Origin: an uncultured Granulosicoccaceae bacterium
Lineage (GTDB): Bacteria; Pseudomonadota; Gammaproteobacteria; Granulosicoccales; Granulosicoccaceae
Reading direction: 5' to 3'
NCBI GenBank assembly: GCA_937927895.1
Contig: CALGKA010000012.1
Span: forward strand, 124,001 to 188,000
Length of the DNA stretch: 64,000 bases
A model generated the notes under the pieces. The model was not told the origin of the DNA and did no database searches. It saw nothing but the letters and a program-made list of their open reading frames with translations. Positions 26,521-35,293 of the stretch are shown one piece after another. Position 1 is the first letter of the stretch. Each line of letters opens with the position of its first letter. Both the position numbers and the translations under genes were made by a program.

Positions 26521-27185
26521 GCCGCACTCTTCTTAAATAATAGTTTTCTATACATCGTAAAGGCATCATCCAGATCATCGAAGTAGTGCAGTTTGCCTTC
26601 GTGCAACACCGTCGCTACATCGCAGTTTTTGCGAATCGTTTGTTCGTTGTGGGAAACAAGTATCACTGATGATGTTTGCCGTCGTTGTTTAAATATTTGC
26701 CGGAATTTTTCTTTTAGTCGGGCATCACCGGTCTCTAGTGCTTCGTCTACAAGATAGTAGTCAAAATCAAGCGCATAGCTTAGTGACATGGCGAATCGGC
26801 TCTTCATACCCGCAGAGTAATTTGACAATGGGCGATCAAAATACTTGCCCAATTCAGCAAACTCATTCGTCTTACGTTCGACCTCTTCATAGGGTGAGCC
26901 GTAAATGCGAGCCACGAACCTTGCATTTTCCCTGCCTGTCATGTTGCCCTGAAAACCGCCGGAGTAGCCCATTGGCCACGAAAGCCTGCTGGTCCGCACT
27001 ACACGCCCGGTGTCAGGCCTGTCAGCACCACCAATTATTCTTATTAAAGTACTTTTACCTGCACCATTAGCACCGAGAATCCCAACGCTCTTTCGATACG
27101 GGAAACTGAACGAAATATTATCCAGCACACGATGGGTTCGATCCCCGATTCCATATGACTTAGTGACATTTTCAAGCGCGATCAC
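26517..27185 (-). CDS. kpsT: Capsule ABC transporter ATPase KpsT-like
   Basis: A 222-aa ABC ATPase. Walker A is GANGAGKS (38-45), the signature YSAGMKSR falls near 118-125, Walker B is YYLVDEALETGD near 142-153, and the H-loop is LVSHNEQT. The short length and the EALETGD replacement for the usual Walker B context are typical of KpsT/Wzt-type polysaccharide exporters. The start is a GTG with GGAAG in the end of kpsM. With KpsM it exports the lipid-linked capsule polymer across the inner membrane. Confidence 0.94.
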   Translation of the reverse strand: MIALENVTKSYGIGDRTHRVLDNISFSFPYRKSVGILGANGAGKSTLIRIIGGADRPDTGRVVRTSRLSWPMGYSGGFQGNMTGRENARFVARIYGSPYEEVERKTNEFAELGKYFDRPLSNYSAGMKSRFAMSLSYALDFDYYLVDEALETGDARLKEKFRQIFKQRRQTSSVILVSHNEQTIRKNCDVATVLHEGKLHYFDDLDDAFTMYRKLLFKKSAA

Positions 27186-27189
27186 GGTA

Positions 27190-28023
27190 TTACTTCCGCT
27201 GCCGTTCGAAAAAACCCAACAACATTAATCCAAAACTTACTAGCACAAGGGCAAAAATACTGACATATTGCAGATCAACGTAGCGGCTATCAAAACCTAC
27301 AAACAACGAAGATCGAATATATTCAATACAATGCAACAGTGGGTTATAAAGACAAATCTCACGTGCTTTAGGCGGTAACATGCTGGCCGAAAAAAACAAG
27401 CCAGAAGTTAAAAACAATGGCCGACCTAAAATTGGATTTGTAATTGACGATATAAATTCATAGCGAATGGCTATCGCTCCAAAGACCAAGCCCATCCCCA
27501 GTCCAATTGAAATCATTAAAGCAAAGCCAATTAAAACACCGATTGGATTATCGATGTTGTAGTGATAACCAATGCAATACAAACCGACCATTAAAACAAG
27601 AAACACCGAGATTGATACCAGTGAATTAACAATGACCTTCGCAATCAATAGGTCAATTCTTGTTACTTGCGGAAACATCAGCAACGTCTGATGCCCTTGA
27701 GCACCACTTTTCACCTGTGAGAAAACATCTCTAAATAAAAAGAAAGGACTAAAGCCTGCAACAAAAAATAGTGGCGCAGGCAAACCGCCCTGACTACCAC
27801 GACCTAACAAGTGAAAACCCGCTACAAATATTGAAATAAATAGCAACGGTTCTATTAGGGCCCACAAAAAACCTAAGCGACGGTTGCCATAGCGTGATTT
27901 AAGCTCTCTTAAAATGAGTGCATGCAGTACTCGACACTGCACAGTGAATGCAGTGTCTGGCGTTACCACCTTTGGAGCAGTAACAGTGGCACCTGTTGAA
28001 GTATTGCTGTGAACGTTAGCCAT
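27190..28023 (-). CDS. kpsM: Capsule ABC transporter permease KpsM-like
   Basis: A 277-aa permease from the ATG at 28023. A longer ORF from 28077 would overlap the upstream lipoprotein gene, so it is rejected. The cytoplasmic N-terminus is followed by the family signature LILRELKSRYGNRRLGFLWALIEPL and about six membrane helices typical of ABC-2 polysaccharide permeases. The late motif YNPLLHCIEYIRSSLF is also diagnostic. It sits 4 bp upstream of kpsT, forming the KpsMT exporter. Confidence 0.94.
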   Translation of the reverse strand: MANVHSNTSTGATVTAPKVVTPDTAFTVQCRVLHALILRELKSRYGNRRLGFLWALIEPLLFISIFVAGFHLLGRGSQGGLPAPLFFVAGFSPFFLFRDVFSQVKSGAQGHQTLLMFPQVTRIDLLIAKVIVNSLVSISVFLVLMVGLYCIGYHYNIDNPIGVLIGFALMISIGLGMGLVFGAIAIRYEFISSITNPILGRPLFLTSGLFFSASMLPPKAREICLYNPLLHCIEYIRSSLFVGFDSRYVDLQYVSIFALVLVSFGLMLLGFFERQRK

Positions 28024-28036
28024 GTCTAATTGATCG

Positions 28037-28405
28037 TTAACGCAACAACGTAGAAAGTGGCACTTCAGTCCAACCATTTTTCGCGCTTTGACAACCTACA
28101 CCGGCTAAGCGCTTGCCATTCACATTTTCCTGGAACCTACGACAAGTACGGCCGGCTGCTGAAAAATACTCTGACTCTACGACCAACTGTGCGGTCAACC
28201 CGGTGGCACGATCTATATACTGCTGCGGCACGCCAATATTAGCGGTCGCGACAGCTTGCATTTTACTGTTGTTAGCAGCTATTGCTGCCCCTGCAGGCTG
28301 TGCAAAAACAGGTGTGTTACTTTTATATTTTTCAGGCGTAGTGGTACATGCACTTAAAAGAAGCGCTAACAACGTGGATGCTACCAAACTCGTAGAGGCT
28401 GTCAT
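28037..28405 (-). CDS. Small lipoprotein in the capsule operon
   Basis: A 122-aa protein from the ATG at 28405, with GGAG 7 nt upstream and one base after the kpsF stop. The signal peptide ends in the lipobox LLSAC, so it is a lipoprotein with TTTPE after the lipidated Cys, with no Asp at +2, suggesting outer-membrane sorting. The C-terminal half YFSAAGRTCRRFQ...AGVGCQSAKNGW, with two cysteines, resembles the C-terminal 17-kDa surface-antigen-like domain. It lies between kpsF and kpsM, so it may assist capsule export or surface retention. The function is unknown. Confidence 0.75.
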   Translation of the reverse strand: MTASTSLVASTLLALLLSACTTTPEKYKSNTPVFAQPAGAAIAANNSKMQAVATANIGVPQQYIDRATGLTAQLVVESEYFSAAGRTCRRFQENVNGKRLAGVGCQSAKNGWTEVPLSTLLR

Positions 28406-28406
28406 T

Positions 28407-29411
28407 TTATTCTCCACTACTAAAGATTTCGAGAATTCCACAGATGGAGTCTCTTTCACCTTCGCGCGCAGAAATCACTACTAAGGCACGCACCTTATGT
28501 TCTCGCATTAAATTTTCAGCATCCTTAATTAGATCATCCGCTGAGACACACACAGGATTTAAAGTCATGTACTCACTAACCGGTTGCTCCATTACCGTAG
28601 CGCCGGATAACAATGCTCGACGCAAATCACCATCAGTGAAAATACCCAATACATTGTGATCAGTGTGGACCACTACCAAGCCGAGTCGCGAGGATGTCAT
28701 GGCCATCACCGCTGATGAGATCGTGTCATCAGGTGAGCATAGCGGTACATCATGTTGGCGCATTACATCACGTACTTTTGAGTGCAAGCTTTTACCAAGC
28801 ATGCCGCCCGGGTGAAAGTGTGCAAAGTCAGCAGGCTCAAAATTCTTAGCCTTCATCAATGCTACGGCGAGCGCATCACCTACCGCCATTGAGACTAGCG
28901 TCGATGTCGTTGGTGCCAGGTTATTAGGGCAAACTTCGCGCTTCACTGGCAACACTATCGTGACATCAGCACAATCACCAATACTGGAGTTTGATCGTCC
29001 GACCATGCTGATGATCTTGTTACCGAAATACTTAATCGACGGCAGTAACTTGACGACCTCTTCGGTACCACCTGAGTTTGAGATCAGTAAGACAACATCA
29101 ACCGGCGTTATCATCCCTAAATCACCGTGAATAGCGTCGGCCGGATGAACATAAAATGACGGCGTGCCGGTAGACGCAAGGGTTGCGGCAATTTTTTGAC
29201 CGACAATGCCCGACTTGCCCATACCAATAACAATAACGCGCCCCGTTGACTGAATAATCAAACTAACGGCCGCATCAAATTCCGGCCCCAAACCTGCGGC
29301 GATGCTCGCAAGCGCCTCTGATTGCGCCAATAAGGACTCACGCCCTATTTGTATCGTGTCGGCTTCAGATTTTTCATTCTTATTACCGGCCACTGGAAAG
29401 ACTTCCGCCAA
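28407..29411 (-). CDS. kpsF: Arabinose-5-phosphate isomerase KpsF/KdsD
   Basis: The 334-aa enzyme converts ribulose-5-phosphate to arabinose-5-phosphate, the Kdo precursor. The SIS domain (about 40-185) shows VIGMGKSGIVGQKIAATLAS, SNSGGTEEV and the TTSTLVSMAVGDALA helix. Two CBS domains follow (about 215-270 and 280-334). The start is a TTG with GGGGG 5 nt upstream. It is first gene of the capsule operon, supplying Kdo for the linker made by KpsC and KpsS. kdsA/kdsB/kpsU are not in the window. Confidence 0.93.
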   Translation of the reverse strand: MAEVFPVAGNKNEKSEADTIQIGRESLLAQSEALASIAAGLGPEFDAAVSLIIQSTGRVIVIGMGKSGIVGQKIAATLASTGTPSFYVHPADAIHGDLGMITPVDVVLLISNSGGTEEVVKLLPSIKYFGNKIISMVGRSNSSIGDCADVTIVLPVKREVCPNNLAPTTSTLVSMAVGDALAVALMKAKNFEPADFAHFHPGGMLGKSLHSKVRDVMRQHDVPLCSPDDTISSAVMAMTSSRLGLVVVHTDHNVLGIFTDGDLRRALLSGATVMEQPVSEYMTLNPVCVSADDLIKDAENLMREHKVRALVVISAREGERDSICGILEIFSSGE

Positions 29412-29545
29412 TTGAACCCCCGCTATTAATTGCGATTGCAGCTTATAAAACCAAGAGAAGGGGATTGCAATATATGCGCCGTTTAATCAAATTTAGGAAG
29501 ACCTTATTTACTAGCCGACGAGCCTGTTAAAACTACCTAAGTGAC

Positions 29546-29560
29546 TGTTATTCAATAACA
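29546..29560. promoter_or_regulatory. 15-bp palindrome upstream of the capsule operon
   Basis: TGTTATT-C-AATAACA is a perfect inverted repeat in the 169-bp gap between the MshN-like stop and kpsF, about 135 bp before kpsF. It could be an operator for the capsule operon or a weak AT-rich terminator for the mshL-mshN-like pair. No RfaH ops element (GGCGGTAGC) is seen. Confidence 0.35.
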
Positions 29561-29580
29561 TTCGTTCAAATAAACCAGAT

Positions 29581-30885
29581 TTACGGAACATTTTCCAGTG
29601 TTTCGAGCCTGGCCATTACCATTGCTCGATCAAAGCTACTCACAGCGGCGATCGCTAAAGCCTGATGATAATACCGGGCAGCATCTGCATACAGGCTCTG
29701 GTTATCAAGACTCACCGCAAGATTATAGTAATGATCCGGGTTCTTTTTAGACGCCAAAGCAACCGATTTTAGGTAAACAACACTCGCCCTCGACCAAAGA
29801 CCCTGCTGGCTATAGTAGCTTCCCAGCACCGCATACAACTCCGAGGGATTACTTGACCGCTGATCAATTAATTCACGCAACTCAACGTCAGTTGAATTCG
29901 CAGGTGTCGAAAAACTCAGCAAAGCAGAAAACGCAGCTAGATCATCAATATTCAGTGACAACAAATGCCTATAGCGATTCTCGGCCAGTCGGTAGTTGCC
30001 TTGTTTACTGGCGACCGCTGCTACACCAAGATTGGCATCACGATTATGCGGGTCAAGATGCAATGCACTGTCATACCATTGCTGCGCACTTGTGTAGTCT
30101 TGTTTGTTATAAGCACTGAAGCCCTTTGAAATCAGGTCGTCTATGTTATCGTTGTTAAGCGTGTTGACCGTCACCTGCTCCGGGAACTCATTAACAACAC
30201 TGAGGTCCCTTGAGGGTTGGATTTGCTCTGGTGCATGCACTGCTCTTGTGATATCTATTGGCTTCACAGTTGAATAGCTCTGCGTATTAAATTCGGCAGC
30301 CAACCGAAGCTCGTGATTTTCAGCCGCCAGCAGCTCTATTTGCTCCTCTTGCTTAGCAAGCATGGCTTTTAACTGATCAACCTCTAGATTTGACACTGGC
30401 TGATCAATAGCACTATCCAGGTTATCGACAGACGCTATTTCTACCGCTTGCTGTTTTATATCTTCAGGCTCAAGCACGACGGGGAACGCAACAGTTTCTT
30501 TGGTAGATGACGAAAGCAAAGTAACACTTGCAGCCATACGTGCCTCAAGGGCTGCACTGTCAACGCTTAGCTGGCTCAAGTGCTGCCGCATAATGCGATC
30601 GTTTTTCAGATAAAGTGTTGCCAACCCAACCAGTAGCACTAATACACAGACCAACGCCACGTTAAAAAAATAGACCGGATCAAGGCCCAAATTAAAAACT
30701 TTTCTGGATTCTTTTACAGCGACACTAGACATTGAACCGGTAGGCTCGCAATCATTAGTAACATCGCTTTCTATATTTACATTATTTGTGCTTGATTGCT
30801 GAAGCACCGGAATTTCCGTCGCCAAAGAGTTATCTTTTAAATCACTTGTTGGTAAAACAAATGTAGATTCAACTGTTTTAGGCAT
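29581..30885 (-). CDS. MshN-like membrane-anchored TPR protein
   Basis: A 434-aa protein with a soluble N-terminus of about 70 residues and one membrane helix (about 73-92, FFNVALVCVLVLLVGLATLY). A long linker with a short coiled coil (about 165-195) follows, and then a C-terminal TPR array (about 250-430, e.g. GFSAYNKQDYTSAQQWYDSALHL). This is the layout of MshN of MSHA-type type IV pili. Its ATG overlaps the secretin stop by one base (TAATG). Other msh genes are absent, so the assignment rests on architecture and the secretin neighbour. Confidence 0.65.
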   Translation of the reverse strand: MPKTVESTFVLPTSDLKDNSLATEIPVLQQSSTNNVNIESDVTNDCEPTGSMSSVAVKESRKVFNLGLDPVYFFNVALVCVLVLLVGLATLYLKNDRIMRQHLSQLSVDSAALEARMAASVTLLSSSTKETVAFPVVLEPEDIKQQAVEIASVDNLDSAIDQPVSNLEVDQLKAMLAKQEEQIELLAAENHELRLAAEFNTQSYSTVKPIDITRAVHAPEQIQPSRDLSVVNEFPEQVTVNTLNNDNIDDLISKGFSAYNKQDYTSAQQWYDSALHLDPHNRDANLGVAAVASKQGNYRLAENRYRHLLSLNIDDLAAFSALLSFSTPANSTDVELRELIDQRSSNPSELYAVLGSYYSQQGLWSRASVVYLKSVALASKKNPDHYYNLAVSLDNQSLYADAARYYHQALAIAAVSSFDRAMVMARLETLENVP

Positions 30886-32630
30886 TATTTATTTCCCATC
30901 ACTGGCAATAGCCGTAACCCTTGAGTTTTCGTGGGCGACTCACGTGCAGGCTTACGTTTCATTACCGAAGGTTTTAAGAACACCAACAATTCCGTTTTAT
31001 TGATTTCTTTTTTCTTGTGTGAGAACAAATTACCCAACAGAGGCAAGCGACTTAACCCTGGGACATCGGTTGTCCTGTTATCTACCTTGTTCTGCATTAA
31101 GCCACCGATAATTGCTATATCACCGCTTTGAACCCGCAGCAAAGATTCCATCTCACGCACCTGAATCTCAGGGATTAAGTTACGCACCTGACTTTGACCC
31201 GCCAACGCAGGGCTTGGGTCTTCAGCAAAATTTAAGATTCTAGAAATAGTCGGCCGTACATTTAATATCACCTCATCAGAGCTGTTAATAAAAGGTGTTA
31301 CGCTCATTACCAAGCCCACTGGCACAGAATGTACTGTGCTATCCACCACCGTTCTCTGGTCACCATTTTCCCGTTCGAATCTGTCTACTTCAAAAGTAAA
31401 GTACACTCTATTATCAACCACCTTAAGTACGGCAGGCTGGTTATTCATAGCAATAATCTTAGGGCTCGATAGCACTTGTACATCACCAAACTGCTGCAAT
31501 AATTTTAATGTTGTTGATAAATTACCAAGCACGGAATTAGCGTTGTTATAACTTAACAGGGCAGTTGTTGGTGCAACAGCATCAGCCGCTTGTGGAAATC
31601 CACCAAACGCTTGTGCATAATCAAATGCACCGCCTTGCTCACTGTTGTTAAGCACTTTCCAATCAACGCCCGATTCAAAGTGGTCACTTAAGGTTACCTC
31701 AACCACTGTCGCTTCAATCAGCACTTGTCGTTGTGCGCTACTTACCAACTCTAACAACAACTCACTAATTGATTGATGCTGATCATCAGTCGCACGCACG
31801 GTCAGTATTCCCGTCTCGGGGTTTACAAAAACATTAGCATGTTTGTTTTCTTTACCACCAGACTCACCAATAATTCCAGCAACACTTTTCACCAGCGAAT
31901 CCCAAAACCTATTGGCAGATTTGTTTTCCACAAACAACCGCGAACCGTTTGAACCTGATTGGCCCGCTTGCGCCCCTTCAATGTCAGTTCGCATTGAACC
32001 GACCTGCGTGGCAAGATCAACTCGACTCTCAGAAATGCGTTGAATATTTAAATAGTCAACACGATAAGTCCGAACATACGGTTTATCAGACATGATTAAG
32101 ATGTGATCACCATTTATTTCATAGCGAACCGGCAGTTGGCGGCTAACCTCTCGCAACAATGTTTCTAGCGATTGATTTATCATGCTGAGGCTAATATTGC
32201 CGTCAATCTCACCCACTACATTAACCTTCGCGGCTGTATCTCGCGCTATGGAAAACAGTATTTCTTTGAGTGGCACATTATCAGCGACAACCGTATACAA
32301 AGCATCGCGCACCACTGGTGCTGGTATTGATTGGTTTTGTGACGGCACAAGATTAAAGTCTGACCCAGCAGGCTTTGGTAGATTTTCAAAATCTGTACGG
32401 GCCACTATTGGGCTGGGTATGGGAGACACACCCGTGGGGGTTTGCCGCGCAACGTCGCTAATCGCAGTTGCAGGTTCACTAACGCTGTTTGGCCGTTCAC
32501 TAGAACCGACTGAAATAGCGCCACCACTACAACCACCTAACATTAAAGCGGCAACCAGAGAAACAACAAACAACACTAAAACTGTTAAAGTAACCCTAGC
32601 GAGTATTAACAACTGTACAAAGAACAACAT
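30885..32630 (-). CDS. MshL-like secretin lipoprotein
   Basis: A 581-aa outer-membrane secretin. It has a hydrophobic signal ending in the lipobox MLGGC (Cys at about residue 34). An STN-type N-terminal domain (NVPLKEILFSIARDTAAKVNVVGEIDGNISLSMINQSLE...) follows, then a secretin N domain and the C-terminal beta barrel. The barrel carries VLIEATVVEVTLSDHFESGVDW, VQVLSSPKIIAMNNQPAVLKV and SGDIAIIGGLMQNKVDNR. Length and sequence fit MshL of MSHA pili and related type II/IV secretins. With the TPR protein it forms a two-gene unit without pilin, prepilin peptidase or platform genes nearby. Confidence 0.88.
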   Translation of the reverse strand: MLFFVQLLILARVTLTVLVLFVVSLVAALMLGGCSGGAISVGSSERPNSVSEPATAISDVARQTPTGVSPIPSPIVARTDFENLPKPAGSDFNLVPSQNQSIPAPVVRDALYTVVADNVPLKEILFSIARDTAAKVNVVGEIDGNISLSMINQSLETLLREVSRQLPVRYEINGDHILIMSDKPYVRTYRVDYLNIQRISESRVDLATQVGSMRTDIEGAQAGQSGSNGSRLFVENKSANRFWDSLVKSVAGIIGESGGKENKHANVFVNPETGILTVRATDDQHQSISELLLELVSSAQRQVLIEATVVEVTLSDHFESGVDWKVLNNSEQGGAFDYAQAFGGFPQAADAVAPTTALLSYNNANSVLGNLSTTLKLLQQFGDVQVLSSPKIIAMNNQPAVLKVVDNRVYFTFEVDRFERENGDQRTVVDSTVHSVPVGLVMSVTPFINSSDEVILNVRPTISRILNFAEDPSPALAGQSQVRNLIPEIQVREMESLLRVQSGDIAIIGGLMQNKVDNRTTDVPGLSRLPLLGNLFSHKKKEINKTELLVFLKPSVMKRKPARESPTKTQGLRLLPVMGNK

Positions 32631-32770
32631 TCTACTACGTCCGGAAAAACGAGCTTAACGCCCTCCACTACTCAGTCACCTTAGCCTGCAGTATTCACCA
32701 GGAGCAAGTTATTTCAGCGTGCAATCAGTACTACATCACTCTTAGTCTCAACGAATAAAATCTACTGCGT

Positions 32771-33229
32771 ATGTTCAATATTGTTCTCGTTCACCCTCAG
32801 ATACCCCCAAACACAGGCAACATTATTAGGCTGTGTGCAAACAACGGATGCAAATTGCATCTTATTGAACCATTGGGATTTGAGTTAACAGAAAAAAGCG
32901 TGCGTCGCGCCGGCATGGACTACAAAGATTTAGCCAATGTGCAACAGTGGCCTGACTATCAGACTTTTGTTGAAACCGTTAAACCTTCCACTATCTGGTC
33001 ATATTCAAGTAAGTCACACAAGCACTACTCAAGTGTTGAGTACAGCGCGGGGGATTGCTTAATGTTTGGATCCGAAACAGCCGGCCTTCCAGATAATATC
33101 AGCCAATCAATACCCAAAGAAAACCGACTGCATATTCCGATGCAATCAAATTCCAGAAGTTTAAATTTATCCAATTCAGTGGCTATCGTGAGTTACGAAG
33201 CGTGGCGCCAAACAGACTTTAAGGTGTAA
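32771..33229 (+). CDS. trmL: tRNA (cytidine(34)-2'-O)-methyltransferase
   Basis: A 152-aa minimal SPOUT methyltransferase that 2'-O-methylates the wobble base of certain leucine tRNAs. It shows the knotted SAM-binding motifs IPPNTGNIIRLCANN (13-27), MFGSETAGLP and HIPMQSNSRSLNLSNSVAI. The length matches E. coli TrmL. It is convergent with gpsA (3-bp gap). In E. coli trmL also lies beside the gpsA-secB block (with cysE between), so the synteny supports the call. Confidence 0.95.
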   Translation: MFNIVLVHPQIPPNTGNIIRLCANNGCKLHLIEPLGFELTEKSVRRAGMDYKDLANVQQWPDYQTFVETVKPSTIWSYSSKSHKHYSSVEYSAGDCLMFGSETAGLPDNISQSIPKENRLHIPMQSNSRSLNLSNSVAIVSYEAWRQTDFKV

Positions 33230-33232
33230 GCA

Positions 33233-34240
33233 CTACTCTGCTTTGGAAGATCTACCTAGTAACATCCCCACCGCTTCAATCGGTGTAGCCTGACCACCAA
33301 TAACGCGATGCACTTGTTCAACTATCGGCATACTAACATTGTGTTTCAATGCAAGCTGCCAGGCGATTTCAGTAGCAATGACACCTTCGACTGATTGACC
33401 AATACTTTCAAGCGCATCAGCAGCAGACAAACCTTCACCTAGCGCTAAACCAAAACGTCTATTGCGTGATTGATCATCGGTACAGGTGAGTATTAAATCT
33501 CCTACCCCCGACAATCCCATTAGCGTCTCTGACTGCACACCTAATTTTTCACCTAAACGCATAAGCTCAGCTAGCCCACGAGTGATTACCGCGACTCGTG
33601 CATTCGCACCAAACGTTAGACCATCTGAAATACCAGCCGCGATGGCATAAATATTTTTGAATGCCCCACCTAACTGCACACCCTGAACATCACTACTTGC
33701 ATAGGCGCGAAACCGATCGTTATGCAGAAGCTCAGTCACGCTATCTGCGTAATCCCGAGTATTAGCGGCCACAACAATCGCAGTAGGTAGATGTGCTGCA
33801 AGCTCCAACGCGAAAGTCGGACCAGAGATAACAGCATAGTGCCGCATCACTCCCAAACGTTCTTCAACAACTTCACTAAGGAAGCGCCCGGTGGTGGGCT
33901 CAAGACCTTTACAAGCCCACAGCACACCACAGGTTGCAGGTGCGCAAGAGGCTACTTGATCTATCATATTGCCGAAGTGTTGACTAGGGATTGCCACCAA
34001 TACATCTGTAGCATTGGCGAGTGTCTCTTCAAGGCTTGTACAGCAGCTGATATTATCGCTCAGGGTAATCCCTGGTAAGTAGCGATCATTGCGCTGTGTC
34101 TCTGAAATATTGTTCAGCGTGGCGGCATCACGCCCCCAAAGGTTCACGTGATGCCCGTTGCCAGCGATGTGATTGGCTAATGCGGTGCCAAAACTTCCAG
34201 CACCTAGTACTGCTACATTCCGCTCAGTGGTTACAGGCAT
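33233..34240 (-). CDS. gpsA: NAD(P)-dependent glycerol-3-phosphate dehydrogenase
   Basis: The 335-aa enzyme reduces DHAP to glycerol-3-phosphate for phospholipid synthesis. The Rossmann motif is VLGAGSFGTALA (11-22). WACKGLEP, GPTFALELA and the catalytic-lysine helix GGAFKNIYAIAAGISDGL follow, with NARVAVITRGLAEL near the substrate site. It lies downstream of secB in the classic secB-gpsA order (69-bp gap). Confidence 0.96.
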   Translation of the reverse strand: MPVTTERNVAVLGAGSFGTALANHIAGNGHHVNLWGRDAATLNNISETQRNDRYLPGITLSDNISCCTSLEETLANATDVLVAIPSQHFGNMIDQVASCAPATCGVLWACKGLEPTTGRFLSEVVEERLGVMRHYAVISGPTFALELAAHLPTAIVVAANTRDYADSVTELLHNDRFRAYASSDVQGVQLGGAFKNIYAIAAGISDGLTFGANARVAVITRGLAELMRLGEKLGVQSETLMGLSGVGDLILTCTDDQSRNRRFGLALGEGLSAADALESIGQSVEGVIATEIAWQLALKHNVSMPIVEQVHRVIGGQATPIEAVGMLLGRSSKAE

Positions 34241-34309
34241 ATCGACGCTTATCTATTTTTATCTATTGCGCGGCACTGCTTTACCTGACCACCCAACAGC
34301 TGTTAAGTC

Positions 34310-34804
34310 TTACTGCTGTGTTTCAGGCGCCGGCGCGTTTTGTTGCTTATTACCTGCTAAATGCTGTGCATATAGCGCATCAAAGTTAATGGGATCCAAT
34401 AGCATTTGTGGAAAGCCACCTTTAACAGCCAGATCAGTAACCACTTCACGTACAAATGGAAACAATACACTGGGTGCATAGCTCCCTAACAAATGCGCTT
34501 TTTCTTCATCGCTGAAGCCTGAAATAGTAAACAAGCCAGACTGCTGAACTTCTGCAAGGTATGCGGGCTTATTTTCAAGCTCTACTGTTACCGTCAGCAT
34601 TAGCGTGCATTCGTAGAGATCGTCTCTGATATTTTTATTTTCAGTATTAAGCTGCACTTTCACTTCAGGTGTCCACTGAGCTTGCTCGGTGAAAATCTCA
34701 GTCGAACGCGGCGTCTCAAAAGAGACATCTTTGATGTAGACCTTTTGTACTCGAAAGGTCTGCTGATTTTCCTGATTAGCAACTGCGCCGGTTTCTTCAG
34801 CCAT
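34310..34804 (-). CDS. secB: Protein-export chaperone SecB
   Basis: The 164-aa tetrameric chaperone keeps preproteins unfolded and delivers them to SecA. Recognised by FRVQKVYIKDVSFETPRS near the start, DDLYECTLMLTVTVE, GLFTISGF and the C-terminal SYAPSVLFPFVREVVTDLAVKGGFPQMLLDPINFDALY. A Gln/Ala/Pro tail replaces the usual zinc-independent end. It is next to grxC and gpsA, as in E. coli. Confidence 0.97.
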   Translation of the reverse strand: MAEETGAVANQENQQTFRVQKVYIKDVSFETPRSTEIFTEQAQWTPEVKVQLNTENKNIRDDLYECTLMLTVTVELENKPAYLAEVQQSGLFTISGFSDEEKAHLLGSYAPSVLFPFVREVVTDLAVKGGFPQMLLDPINFDALYAQHLAGNKQQNAPAPETQQ

Positions 34805-34914
34805 GGTGATTCCTGATTATTAATTTTCTATAGTGTAGTTCAATCTGGTAATTCATTCGTCTTACCAGTGTTTCATATGGTTTTTTGTTTGAATTAGTCG
34901 GCAACGAGCCTACG

Positions 34915-34940
34915 AATAAAAAGCAAGAATAAAAAGCAAG
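34915..34940. repeat. Tandem duplication of a 13-bp unit
   Basis: AATAAAAAGCAAG occurs twice head-to-tail in the 198-bp secB-grxC gap. It probably arose by replication slippage. The remainder of the gap holds no gene. Confidence 0.8.
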
Positions 34941-35002
34941 ATACTCGCTATGGACGCACCAAAAATCACCAGGGACGCCAAAGCCTATGCTGTCAAGTGC
35001 AC

Positions 35003-35260
35003 TCAGGGGTTTAACAATGAACCAAGTTTGCCTTCAGATTCAAGCGCTTGTAGATCGTCAAAGCCGCCGACATGGTGCTCACCAATAAATATCTGGGGTA
35101 CTGTGCGCCGGCCGCTTTTGGTCATCATTTCTTCGCGCGCCTCAGGGTCTCGATCCACCGGAATGGTTCGATACTCAACGCCTTTTTTGTCGAGCAACCG
35201 TTTGGCTGCATGGCAAAAGCCACACAAACCAGTTGCATACATAACCACTTCATTGCTCAT
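35003..35260 (-). CDS. grxC: Glutaredoxin 3-like (GrxC)
   Basis: An 85-aa thioredoxin-fold redox protein. The active site is C13-G-F-C16, a variant of the usual CPYC, followed by the conserved KRLLDKKGVEY. The cis-Pro loop TVPQIFIG and GGFDDLQAL glutathione-binding elements are intact. The length matches GrxC, and it lies between the rhodanese gene and secB, as in E. coli. The Pro-to-Gly change in the active site may alter its redox potential. Confidence 0.93.
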   Translation of the reverse strand: MSNEVVMYATGLCGFCHAAKRLLDKKGVEYRTIPVDRDPEAREEMMTKSGRRTVPQIFIGEHHVGGFDDLQALESEGKLGSLLNP

Positions 35261-35293
35261 AAATTACTCTTTAATTGCTCTTTCGTTTCACCC

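Noticed and set aside
28113-28484. 123-codon frame antisense to the capsule lipoprotein and kpsF
   Set aside because: Antisense to two coupled genes with clear signals; composition is that of a shadow frame.
34915-34940. Tandem 13-bp repeat as a possible CRISPR or iteron
   Set aside because: Only two copies with no spacer. Best seen as a slippage duplication.
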